From Rhodoglobus sp. (GTDB lineage: Bacteria > Actinomycetota > Actinomycetes > Actinomycetales > Microbacteriaceae): a stretch of 64,000 nucleotides of DNA. Shown here in pieces: positions 26,307-33,693 of this stretch (positions are counted from its first letter, which is position 1; each line of letters begins with the position of its first letter). Under the pieces are notes generated by a model. That model saw nothing but the letters and a program-made list of their open reading frames with translations, was not told where the DNA came from and did not search any database. Both the position numbers and the translations under genes were made by a program. The stretch spans positions 16,291 through 80,290 of the forward strand of contig JAODAQ010000038.1 in NCBI GenBank assembly GCA_025463515.1. The letters are read 5' to 3'.

Positions 26307-27109
26307 AGCTGGGCGGCCTTTCGGATGAGCGACAAGCCGGACTGGCCGGGGAGCGTGTCGATGCGGGCGTCGAGTTCGGCGACGAGCTCGCGGGCGGAAC
26401 CGAAGACACGGTCGAAGAAGAAGGCCGTCTCCTCTCGCGGTTCTGCCTTCGCGCCGATCGGCCACGGGGTCTTGGTGAGTCGCTTGCGGGTGAGCTTGCG
26501 CGCCTGCTTCGACTCGGTGAGGCGGTAGCGGGACTGCGCCTCGAAGAAGGCGAGCTGGCGCTGCTTGAGCTCGGTGAACTTCTCCATCGTCTTCGCCAGC
26601 TGGGGGTTGTTCTCGAGTGCGGCGAGGCGCGCGTACGCGACCTGGCTGAGCCACGTGTCGATCGTGCCGAGCGTCATGTGCACGGCGATCATCGGGATGC
26701 CGATGATGTTGGCCACGATCGACTCGCGGATGGTGCGCTCCGACGGGGTGATGAACGGTGCGCGGTCGACGTCGGTGCCCTCGGGCTGGTGGGCGAGGCC
26801 GATCTGCTCGAAGGCGTCGGCGATCCAGTACTTCTCGAAGGCCCAGGTCGTGAGGAACGCGGTGATCCGGGCGTCCTTGTGCGTGGCCGTGACGAGCACG
26901 CTGCGCAGGTGAGTCATGGTGGCGCGCTCGATGATCTGGAGGTAGCGGATGAGCCGCAGGCCCTCGGGGCTCAGGGGGTTGGTGCGGTACTCCTCGAGGC
27001 CCAGCTCCTCCCGGTGGGAACCCGCGGCTTCGCGCGCGTACTCCCGAACATCGAAGTCGGGGGCCGGGAATCTCATGATGTCCACGGACGCCTCTTTATG
27101 TTCCGGCAT
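26303..27109 (-). CDS. Ferritin-like paralogue lacking the di-iron ligands (pseudoenzyme candidate)
   Basis: A 268-residue protein that aligns along its length with the ferritin-like protein at 23168 (for example LIRYLQIIERATMTHLRSVL, MIAVHMTLGTIDTW). Only the first ligand (E61) remains. The others are replaced: E-x-x-H becomes K93/I96, Glu becomes T152, and the second E-x-x-H becomes K182/Q185. It therefore should not bind iron in the usual way and may be a structural partner or regulator of the active paralogue. GGAGG lies 8-9 bases before the ATG at 27109. It is the first gene of the operon and faces the SDR gene across an 83-base control region. Confidence 0.85.
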   Translation of the reverse strand: MPEHKEASVDIMRFPAPDFDVREYAREAAGSHREELGLEEYRTNPLSPEGLRLIRYLQIIERATMTHLRSVLVTATHKDARITAFLTTWAFEKYWIADAFEQIGLAHQPEGTDVDRAPFITPSERTIRESIVANIIGIPMIAVHMTLGTIDTWLSQVAYARLAALENNPQLAKTMEKFTELKQRQLAFFEAQSRYRLTESKQARKLTRKRLTKTPWPIGAKAEPREETAFFFDRVFGSARELVAELDARIDTLPGQSGLSLIRKAAQL

Positions 27110-27160
27110 CCGTATTACCTCCAGGGGCTGGTAAGAGTCGGGTCAAGTGTACCCAATCGT

Positions 27161-27185
27161 CGCTACGGGACCCGTAGCGTAATGT
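27161..27185 (+). promoter_or_regulatory. Divergent control region: 19-bp perfect palindrome next to a leaderless promoter
   Basis: cgctacggg-a-cccgtagcg (27161-27179) is a perfect palindrome with 9-base arms. It directly abuts TAATGT (27180-27185), a likely -10 box placed 7 bases before the SDR start codon, which has no Shine-Dalgarno sequence. A repressor here (for example the TetR protein at 30909) could control both divergent operons at once. Confidence 0.75.
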
Positions 27186-27192
27186 ATCCGTC

Positions 27193-28005
27193 ATGGCTAC
27201 GGCTCTCATCACGGGCGGCACATCCGGCATCGGCGCCGCATTCGCCCGGCAGCTGGCCGCCCAGGGGATGGACCTCGTGCTCGTGGCGCGCGACGCGGGC
27301 CGCCTCGAGACCGCTGCGGCGGAGTTGCATGCCGCTTCGGGAATCAATGTCGAGACCCTCAGCGCAGACCTGGCGGACCGCAAGGATGTCGCCAGGGTCG
27401 TCGCCCGCATCGACGACGCCTCCCGGCCGATCGACCTGCTCATCAACAACGCCGGCTTCGGCGTCCACACCTCGCTGCTGTCCGCGGACACCTCGCACCA
27501 CGAACATGCCTTCGAGGTTATGTGTCGCGCAGTGCTGGTGCTCGGCGGGGCAGCCGGCCGGACGATGAAGGCGCGGGGGAGCGGCTCGATCATCAACGTC
27601 TCGAGCCTGCAGACGTACCTCGCGACCGGGTCGTACGCGGCGATGAAGGCGTGGGTCACGGCGTACAGCCAGAGCCTCTCCGTCCAGCTCCGGGGCACGG
27701 GCGTGACGGTCACCGCAGTGCTGCCCGGCTGGGTGCGCACCGAGTGGCACGAGCGCGCGGGGGTGCGGCGCAGCTCACTGCCCGGGTTCCTCTGGAGCGA
27801 GCCCGAGAACGTCGCGCGCATCGCGCTGCGGGATGCCCGGCGCGGCAGAGTCGTCTCCATACCCACTGTTCGCTACCGGGTGCTCGGGTGGTTTGCCCGT
27901 CACCTGCCGTTGCGGGCCATCCGGTCGATCTCGGCGGGGATCTCCTCAAGCCGAACCGACGATGCCTCCGAACCATCCACTGTGACCACGGAGAAGAAGA
28001 GCTGA
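27193..28005 (+). CDS. Short-chain dehydrogenase/reductase, candidate acyl/alkyl-DHAP reductase
   Basis: A 270-residue classical SDR: the TGGTSGIGAAFARQLA cofactor loop at residue 8, the NNAG motif in LLINNAGFGVH, and the catalytic Ser and Y-A-A-M-K (INVSSLQTY, GSYAAMKAW). The arginine-containing VARDAGR after strand 2 suggests NADPH. Its C-terminal part has a helix-rich, basic segment that may touch the membrane. In animal ether-lipid synthesis an SDR (DHRS7B) reduces alkyl-DHAP, and this gene is fused by overlap to PlsC and AGPS genes, which suggests that job here. Other SDR roles remain possible. Confidence 0.85.
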   Translation: MATALITGGTSGIGAAFARQLAAQGMDLVLVARDAGRLETAAAELHAASGINVETLSADLADRKDVARVVARIDDASRPIDLLINNAGFGVHTSLLSADTSHHEHAFEVMCRAVLVLGGAAGRTMKARGSGSIINVSSLQTYLATGSYAAMKAWVTAYSQSLSVQLRGTGVTVTAVLPGWVRTEWHERAGVRRSSLPGFLWSEPENVARIALRDARRGRVVSIPTVRYRVLGWFARHLPLRAIRSISAGISSSRTDDASEPSTVTTEKKS

Positions 28006-28694
28006 TGGACCGCTTCACCTCCCCGGGTGTCGCGCGCGTGCGCAAGGTAGCGCAGCGCGGGATGCTCAAGCCCCTGGTCTGGCGGCTGGTGCGCGTCACG
28101 ACGAAGGGCGAGGAGGACATCAAGGACCTCGACGCGCCCTTCATCGTCGTCGCCAACCACTCGAGCCATCTGGATGCCCCGCTCGTGATCGGCGCCCTCC
28201 CGTACCGTCTCGCCCGGTATCTGGCAGCGGGTGCCGCCGCCGACTACTTCTTCGACGTGCAGTGGCGCAAATGGCTCACCACGCTGTTCTTCAACGCCTT
28301 CGCGATCGAGCGCAACTCCGAGGGCAAGCGCGGCGGATCGTCGAAGGCACTGCTCGAGCGCAAGGTGCCGCTGCTGATCTTCCCCGAGGGCGGCCGCTCG
28401 AAGACCGGCGTCATGGGGCGCTTCAAGCCCGGCGCCGCTGCACTCTCGATGGCGACCAAGGTGCCGTGCCTCCCGATCGCGCTGGTCGGCGCGAGCGCGG
28501 CGATGCCGCGGGGCGTGAGCTGGCCCAAGCGCGGGCGGTACCCCGTGACTGTAGTGTTTGGCGCGCCGATGCTGGCGGAAGCCGGCGAAACGGCGGACAA
28601 TTTCTCGACTCGTCTAGCGGCAGAAGTCCGCAGACTGCACGAAACCGTGTCGCCAATGCCGGCGCACTCTCAGAAGGGAACTGCACATGACTGA
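28005..28694 (+). CDS. PlsC-type acyltransferase (1-acylglycerol-3-phosphate or DHAP acyltransferase)
   Basis: A 229-residue LPLAT-family enzyme with the catalytic H-x4-D motif in VANHSSHLDAP, the F-P-E-G-G-R-S block in LIFPEGGRSKTG, and the block-IV-like VPCLPIALVGA. Membrane-associated. The ATG at 28005 shares a base with the SDR stop (TGATG). The neighbouring alkylglycerone-phosphate synthase needs acyl-DHAP as substrate, so an acyl-DHAP-forming activity is plausible; the sequence alone cannot separate this from lysophosphatidate acylation. Confidence 0.9.
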   Translation: MDRFTSPGVARVRKVAQRGMLKPLVWRLVRVTTKGEEDIKDLDAPFIVVANHSSHLDAPLVIGALPYRLARYLAAGAAADYFFDVQWRKWLTTLFFNAFAIERNSEGKRGGSSKALLERKVPLLIFPEGGRSKTGVMGRFKPGAAALSMATKVPCLPIALVGASAAMPRGVSWPKRGRYPVTVVFGAPMLAEAGETADNFSTRLAAEVRRLHETVSPMPAHSQKGTAHD

Positions 28695-30528
28695 CGTCAA
28701 GCACATGAAGTGGTGGGGCTGGGGCGTCGACGGTGTGGGGTTCCACTTCGAGGACAAGCCCGGCTTCGCGCCGTTCGTCCAGTTCGCGGTCGGCCTCGAC
28801 CTGCTCACGGCCAAGCGCGCGGGCGAGCCGTCCTTCGACGAGCTCAAGGTGGGCAAGTCCAACGCGACGGCCGCCTTCGTCTCCGCGCTCACGAAGATCG
28901 TCGGCGCCGACAACATCACCACGGACGACATGGCCCGCGTCGTGCACACCTACGGCAAGAGCATCCGGGATCTCATGCGCGTTCGCGGCAACGAGATCCT
29001 CCGCAGCCCCGACGTGGTCATCTACCCGGCCGACGAGGCCGAGGTGCAGGCCATCGTGGATGCCGCGGTCGCGGCGAACGCCGTCATCATCCCGTTCGGC
29101 GGCGGCAGCAACATCGGCGGCAGCCTCGAGCCGCTGCCCGAGGAGAAGCGCACGATCGTGTCGCTCGACCTCGGCCGCTTGCGCAAGGTCGTCTCGATCG
29201 ACGCAGAGTCGGGCCTCGCCCGCATCCAGGCCGGAGCGCAGGGCCCCGACCTCGAGGAGCAGCTCAACCAGCAGGGCTGGACCATCGGGCACTTCCCCGA
29301 CAGCTTCACCCACTCGACCATCGGCGGCTGGGTCGCGACCCGCTCGTCCGGCATGCAGTCGGACAAGTACGGCGACATCGCCGACATCGCGCGCGGACTG
29401 CGCGTGGTGCGGCCCGGCGGGCAGCTCGTGCTGCGCCCGCTGCCGTCGACGTCGAGCGGCCCCTCGGTCCGCGAGATGATCCTCGGCTCCGAGGGGCGCC
29501 TCGGCGTCATCACCGAGGTCACCGCCCAGGTGCACCGCATTCCCGAGAAGCGCGACGTGTACGCGTACTTCTTCCCGAACTGGGAGGCGGGCATCAAGGC
29601 CATGCAGCAGATCTCCGAGTCGGATGCCGCACCGTCGATCACCCGCATCAGCGACGCCCGCGAGACCGCCTTCACGCTCGCCACGAGCAAGGACCGCAAG
29701 GGCCTCGACAAGTTCATGGCCGGCACGGTGCTGCCGTGGATCATGGGCCGCAAGTGGGGCAAGGAGAACCTCGACCAGATCTGCATCTCGTTCATCGCGT
29801 ACGAGGGCAGCACCGAGCACGCCAAGCGGCAGCGCAAGCTCGTCGAGAGGATGATCCGGGCGAACGGCGGCCTGACCATCATCGGCACGGGCCCCGGCAT
29901 CCTCTACGACCAGAAGAAGTTCGACACCCCCGACCTGCGCGACTTCCTGCTCGACATGGGCGCCGCCGGCGACGTGTCGGAGACGGCCGCGCCGTGGTCG
30001 AAGCTCAACCAGGTGCACGACGCGGCCTACGCCGCGGCCCAGGGCGCGTACGACCAGATCGGCATAAAGGGCTGGATCATGTCGCACATGTCGCACTCGT
30101 ACCACTCCGGTGCGTGCCTGTACTTCACGTTCGCCTTCGTCTTCGACAAAGACCCGATCGCCGAGTACAACGTGGTGAAGAACGCCATCCAGCAGTCGTT
30201 CGTCGACAACGAGGCGACGATCTCGCACCACCACGGAGTCGGCCTCGAGCACTCGCCGTGGCTCGCCGAGGACATCTCCCCGGAGGGCGTGAAGATCATG
30301 AGCGGCCTGTTCGCCTCGGCCGACGCCGGCAACAACTTCAACCCGGGCAAGATCCTGCCGCGGGCGGCGGCGAAGGCCGCGCCGGCGAGGGCCGCGACGC
30401 GCGCCCCGGCAGCGAAGGCCTCGGCAGCGAAGGCCTCGGCAGCGACGGCGACGGCCGCTCCCGCGAAGGCCGCTCCCAAGGCCGCCGCGAAGGCCCCGGC
30501 CGCGCGCAAGCCCGCCGCGACGAAGTAG
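28687..30528 (+). CDS. Alkylglycerone-phosphate synthase-like FAD enzyme (AGPS family)
   Basis: A 613-residue FAD-linked enzyme matching AGPS throughout: the N-terminal MKWWGWGVDGVGFHF, the FAD-binding PFGGGSNIGGS (near 136), DSFTHSTIGGWVATRSSGMQ, GSEGRLGVITE, SGACLYFTFAF and the active-site HHHGVG near 515. AGPS replaces the acyl chain of acyl-DHAP with a fatty alcohol and so creates the ether bond. From about residue 557 it carries an Ala/Lys/Pro-rich, basic tail that could bind anionic membranes. The start overlaps the acyltransferase gene by 8 bases. Some relatives are annotated only as FAD-binding oxidases, but the gene context supports the synthase reading. Confidence 0.88.
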   Translation: MTDVKHMKWWGWGVDGVGFHFEDKPGFAPFVQFAVGLDLLTAKRAGEPSFDELKVGKSNATAAFVSALTKIVGADNITTDDMARVVHTYGKSIRDLMRVRGNEILRSPDVVIYPADEAEVQAIVDAAVAANAVIIPFGGGSNIGGSLEPLPEEKRTIVSLDLGRLRKVVSIDAESGLARIQAGAQGPDLEEQLNQQGWTIGHFPDSFTHSTIGGWVATRSSGMQSDKYGDIADIARGLRVVRPGGQLVLRPLPSTSSGPSVREMILGSEGRLGVITEVTAQVHRIPEKRDVYAYFFPNWEAGIKAMQQISESDAAPSITRISDARETAFTLATSKDRKGLDKFMAGTVLPWIMGRKWGKENLDQICISFIAYEGSTEHAKRQRKLVERMIRANGGLTIIGTGPGILYDQKKFDTPDLRDFLLDMGAAGDVSETAAPWSKLNQVHDAAYAAAQGAYDQIGIKGWIMSHMSHSYHSGACLYFTFAFVFDKDPIAEYNVVKNAIQQSFVDNEATISHHHGVGLEHSPWLAEDISPEGVKIMSGLFASADAGNNFNPGKILPRAAAKAAPARAATRAPAAKASAAKASAATATAAPAKAAPKAAAKAPAARKPAATK

Positions 30529-30700
30529 GCCACGAGGGACCACTTGCTGCGCCCCGCTCGACGGTCGACGTAGCAGCTGGTCCCTCGGCGCGCCCAAAGG
30601 CCTGCCGAGCGGGGACTTCTGACGCGCCGGGTCGGTGGGTCCGCAACTTCTCCCCGCTTGACGGCGGTCTCGGGCACGCGAGCGCGGGCATCCGGAGCGT

Positions 30701-30784
30701 TCGAAAACGCAGGAGATTCACTAGATCAGGGCGCGCCGCGGTGCCGTCAAGCGCGAAACCGACGCGAATCTCCTGCGTTTTCGA
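30701..30784. repeat. Long perfect inverted repeat within the 380-bp gap after the AGPS gene
   Basis: Two exact 19-bp arms, 30701-30719 (starting tcgaaaacgcagg) and 30766-30784, enclose a 46-base loop. It lies between convergent genes. The rest of the gap (30529-30700) is GC-rich with no gene that I can support. Confidence 0.85.
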
Positions 30785-30831
30785 TGCGGGAGACGGGGCG
30801 GTGCGGTGCGGCGGCCGCGGTGCGACGTCGG

Positions 30832-30895
30832 GACGCCGGGACGGAGGGGCGCCGGGACGGAGGGACGCCGGGGCGGAGGGACGCCGGGACGGAGA
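30832..30895 (+). repeat. Tandem repeat, four copies of a 16-bp unit
   Basis: Four contiguous units of gacgccgggacggagg (30832-30847, 30848-30863, 30864-30879, 30880-30895), each with at most one change from the consensus. It ends 13 bases before the TetR stop codon. Such minisatellites often vary in copy number between strains. Confidence 0.85.
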
Positions 30896-30908
30896 GGCGG
30901 CCGGCAGG

Positions 30909-31478
30909 CTACGCCGCGAACGCGGGCCAGAGCAGGGCGAGCACGGAGTCGACCCACTCCTCGCCGGTGGGCCGGCCGCGGATCAGCTCCGCGACGACGA
31001 CGCCGAGCAGGATGCTCATGGCCAGCTCCACGTCGACATCGGCCTTGATCTCGCCGGCGAGGGCGCGCTCGCGCAGGTCGGCGCGCAGCGGGCGGGTCGA
31101 GTTGCGGATCATCCCGAGCAGGAGCTCGGTGAACTGCGGGTCCTCGTTCATGATCACGGCAGCGACGGTGCCCCGGCCGACCACGTCCTCGATGGTGTCG
31201 CGGGCGTGCCGCAGCACCCAGCGCAGTGAGTCTTGCGCGGTCATCCCGACCGGGAACTCGACGGTCGTCGCGGCCGACGTCACGGCCGCAGTGAGCAGCG
31301 ACTCGCGGTTCTCGTAGCGGCGGTAGATCGTCGTCTTGGCGACACCGGACGCGGCGGCGACCGACTCGATGCTGACCGCGAGCGGCCCGCGGCTGCGGAG
31401 GAGGGTGAGCGCGGCATCGAAGATGCGGGCGTCTACTTCGGGGTGCCGCGGGGTCCGAGCGGCAGTCGCCTGGGTCAC
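30909..31478 (-). CDS. TetR family transcriptional regulator
   Basis: A 189-residue TetR protein: a DNA-binding domain with SIESVAAASGVAKTTIYRRY (about 38-57) and a TetR_C-like effector domain. The start is GTG at 31478 with GGAGG 6 bases upstream; the longer frame back to 31652 is low-quality and rejected. A palindrome (31512-31531) lies just upstream, fitting autoregulation. It ends about 380 bases from the AGPS gene and is a candidate regulator for the ether-lipid operons, although its own operator does not resemble the palindrome at 27161. Confidence 0.88.
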   Translation of the reverse strand: MTQATAARTPRHPEVDARIFDAALTLLRSRGPLAVSIESVAAASGVAKTTIYRRYENRESLLTAAVTSAATTVEFPVGMTAQDSLRWVLRHARDTIEDVVGRGTVAAVIMNEDPQFTELLLGMIRNSTRPLRADLRERALAGEIKADVDVELAMSILLGVVVAELIRGRPTGEEWVDSVLALLWPAFAA

Positions 31479-31511
31479 CGAGCCTCCGTCCGCCGCGCGG
31501 GGATGACCGCG

Positions 31512-31531
31512 ATTGCACCTGGTTGTGCAAT
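31512..31531 (-). promoter_or_regulatory. Probable TetR operator upstream of the TetR gene
   Basis: attgcac-ctggtt-gtgcaat is a perfect inverted repeat with 7-base arms and a 6-base centre, 34 bases before the regulator start. Its form is typical of TetR operators. Nothing else certain is seen in the 31532-31705 leader of the next gene, apart from a GC stem taccccc/gggggta near 31563-31600. Confidence 0.65.
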
Positions 31532-31705
31532 GATACGTGGCCGATTCGCCGAAAATCCGCCATACCCCCCGAATGGCCAACCCCTTGACTGCCGGGGGTA
31601 GAACGTTCAGTCTGAGCACAAGACCGGCTGAAACAACCCGAGGGATGCACATCCCTGCTGATCATGAATGGTGCGCTCCACCTCATGAATTGACAGGAAT
31701 CCCTC

Positions 31706-32749
31706 ATGACTGTATTTCGCCGTACCTCCATAACCCTTGCCGTGGCACTCGGGCTCGCCGCCGCCGTGGCCACCGCCGCGAGCAGCGCGAGCGCGACCGC
31801 GGGCGTCCCTGGGGACGCCGACTTCCTCGGGACAGCGCAGAGCCTCGCGATTCTGGGCGGCCAGACCGTCGCGAACACCGGGCCCTCGGTGATCACGGGA
31901 GATGTCGCCCTCGCGCCCGGGCTCGCCGCCGCCGTGACCGGCTTTCCGCCGGGCCTCGTCAACGGCACGATCTACACGCCGCCCGCAGCGCAGGCGACGA
32001 CAGGCCAGATCGACGCGAGCAATGCCTACGACGCGCTCGAAGCACTGGGCGGGACCTCCGTGCCCACCGAGCTCGGCGGGCTCGAGTACGGCCCGGGCGT
32101 GTACCACGGCGCTCCGGCCGCGAACACCCTGCAGCTCACCGGGACGGTCGTCCTCAACGGCACCGCCGACGACATCTTCGTGTTCCAGTCGAGCTCGACG
32201 CTCATCACCGGCGCGGGCAGCGTCGTCGCCCTCGTGGGCGGCGCGCGGGCGTGCAACGTGTTCTGGCAGGTGGGCAGCTCGGCGACCCTCGGTACGGACT
32301 CGCTGTTCGCGGGCACTCTGATCGCCCGCACCTCGGTCACCGCGACGACGAACGCGACGGTCGGCTCCGGCACTGACGAGGGCGCCCGGCTGCTCGCCCT
32401 GGACGGCTCGGTCACGCTGGACAGCAACGTGATCGGCTCGCCCGCGGCCTGCACTACGGCGACTGGCGGACTCACGCCCGGCGCGGCGGGAATCCCGATC
32501 CCGGCAGGAACCCTCACTACCGTTACGGCCAGCGCCGCGGTGTCGTTCGCGGCGGCCGCTGCCGCGCGCGCCGCGAACACCCCGGCTGCCGCGGGAGGCG
32601 GAGGCGCCGCACCGGCGGGAGCCCAGCTCGCGGCGACCGCACTCGACGTCCGCCGCCCGGCTGCCGTCGGAACTCTCGCTCTCCTCGTGGGTGTCGTACT
32701 GCTCGCGTCCGCCTCGCTCGTGGGCCGCCGCCGGACGACTAGGCCGTAA
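31706..32749 (+). CDS. Secreted ice-binding protein (DUF3494) with C-terminal anchor
   Basis: A 347-residue protein with a Sec signal peptide (residues 1-30, ending ASA) followed by a DUF3494 ice-binding domain (about 35-250): LGTAQSLAILGGQTVANTGPSVITGDVALAPG, GVYHGAPAANTLQLTGTVVLNG, and FWQVGSSATLGTDSLFAGTLIA, written here in pieces of the beta-solenoid pattern. An Ala-rich linker follows, then LAATA (308-312), a hydrophobic helix and RRRTTRP. That layout is a sortase sorting signal, but the usual Gly (LAxTG for class E) is Ala, so the protein may stay membrane-anchored. Ice-binding proteins stop ice recrystallisation and mark cold habitats. AGGAAT precedes the ATG. Confidence 0.9.
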   Translation: MTVFRRTSITLAVALGLAAAVATAASSASATAGVPGDADFLGTAQSLAILGGQTVANTGPSVITGDVALAPGLAAAVTGFPPGLVNGTIYTPPAAQATTGQIDASNAYDALEALGGTSVPTELGGLEYGPGVYHGAPAANTLQLTGTVVLNGTADDIFVFQSSSTLITGAGSVVALVGGARACNVFWQVGSSATLGTDSLFAGTLIARTSVTATTNATVGSGTDEGARLLALDGSVTLDSNVIGSPAACTTATGGLTPGAAGIPIPAGTLTTVTASAAVSFAAAAAARAANTPAAAGGGGAAPAGAQLAATALDVRRPAAVGTLALLVGVVLLASASLVGRRRTTRP

Positions 32750-33326
32750 GCGCGTCGAGCGTCGCGCGCACGACTGTCCGGATGCTCTCCCGCCGCCGAT
32801 CCAGGCGAGCCGTGTCGCCATGCCGGGTGCCCGTGTAGAGGCTGTTGAGGTGGGGGAGCACCTGATACCCGTCGGAAAGCGTGAGGATCGTCAGGAGCAG
32901 CTCCTCGGCATCCTCGCGCGACAAGTCGGGCACGGCCTCGAGCACGAGGTCGACCTTGCTGATGGAGCGCTCGCGGCGGAACTCCTCCGCGACCGGGGCG
33001 TCGAGCTCAAGGCCCTCCCAGAAGGTGAGGCGAGCGAGCTCGGGATGCGTGCGCTGGTAGTCGAAGACTCGGCCCGCGTAGTCGACGACCGCGTCGATGC
33101 CGCTACCGGTGATCGGCACGGCGTCCATGACCAGCGCCAGCTGGTGGGAGAGCACCTCGCCGAAGAACTGCTCCTTGTTGCCGTAGTACTGGTAGATCCG
33201 CTCCTTGTTGACGCCGGCGTTCGCCGCGATGCGGTCGACCCTCGCCCCGGCGAGGCCGCGGGCGCTGAACTCGGCAGTTCCCGCGTCGAGGAGGAGCTGC
33301 TTCGTGCGCTCGATGTCCCAGGCCAT
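32739..33326 (-). CDS. TetR/AcrR family regulator of the adjacent membrane gene
   Basis: A 195-residue TetR protein: MAWDIERTKQLLLDAG, HTH RVDRIAANAGVNKERIYQYYG, and a C-terminal all-helical domain. Start at 33326 chosen for the TATGCT -10 box 6 bases upstream (leaderless); the ATG at 33350 has no support. Divergent from the small membrane gene at 33415, with two inverted repeats between them. Its 3' end overlaps the ice-binding protein gene by 11 bases. Confidence 0.88.
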   Translation of the reverse strand: MAWDIERTKQLLLDAGTAEFSARGLAGARVDRIAANAGVNKERIYQYYGNKEQFFGEVLSHQLALVMDAVPITGSGIDAVVDYAGRVFDYQRTHPELARLTFWEGLELDAPVAEEFRRERSISKVDLVLEAVPDLSREDAEELLLTILTLSDGYQVLPHLNSLYTGTRHGDTARLDRRRESIRTVVRATLDALTA

Positions 33327-33345
33327 AATCCGAGCATAGACCAAT

Positions 33346-33408
33346 TCCAACTAGATAGTTGCTTTTTCGCGCAAGCAGCAGTACGTTATCTCCAACCAAA
33401 CAGTTGGA
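33346..33408. promoter_or_regulatory. Two TetR-type operators in a divergent promoter
   Basis: tccaac-tagata-gttgct (33346-33363) and tccaac-caaaca-gttgga (33391-33408) share arms TCCAAC/GTTGGA with 6-base centres, 45 bases apart. They lie between the regulator and the small membrane protein gene, just where a TetR dimer would control both. Confidence 0.8.
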
Positions 33409-33414
33409 GAAGAA

Positions 33415-33693
33415 ATGACATCCCCCGAAACCCCCGCCCTCGCCCGTCCCGTCGCTCCCCGCCCGCCGTCAGTGCACGTGCGCGCCGTGCTCACGTGGCT
33501 TGCGATCTTCCCGCTCGTCGCGATCGGCATGACGCTCATGGCGCCGTTCACCGCCGAGTGGCTGCCCGTCCTGCGGGCGCTCGTGCTCACCGCGGTCGTG
33601 GTCCCGCTCGCGGTCTACGTGGTCGTACCGCGCCTCATGGCGCTGCACCTGCGAGTGGTCGCCCGTCGCGCTACAGCGTCGGCACGCGCCTGA
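33415..33693 (+). CDS. Small two-helix membrane protein
   Basis: A 92-residue protein with two transmembrane helices (about 23-45 and 52-76) around APFTAEWLPVLRALVLTAVVVP. This matches the C-terminal half of the ABM-domain protein at 9431-9988 (PFT-x2-WL-x2-LR). GGAGAAGAA precedes the ATG. Probably controlled by the divergent TetR regulator. Its last 23 bases overlap the end of the patatin gene on the other strand. Confidence 0.78.
   Translation: MTSPETPALARPVAPRPPSVHVRAVLTWLAIFPLVAIGMTLMAPFTAEWLPVLRALVLTAVVVPLAVYVVVPRLMALHLRVVARRATASARA

Noticed and set aside
26307..26654. N-terminal extension of the acyl reductase-HAD protein by 116 residues
   Set aside because: It would overlap the ferritin-like gene in another frame and is Arg/Pro-rich; the GTG at 26306 overlaps the preceding stop in the same way as other junctions of this operon.
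28423..30597. 724-codon minus-strand frame opposite the AGPS gene
   Set aside because: Shadow of a gene with clear family motifs; no ribosome site and no domain.
30832..30895. CRISPR array
   Set aside because: The repeats are directly contiguous 16-bp units without spacers and no cas gene is near.
28710..31229. 839-codon plus-strand frame running through the AGPS gene into the following gap
   Set aside because: Out of frame with the AGPS protein, Arg/His-rich, runs through an inverted repeat and a minisatellite.
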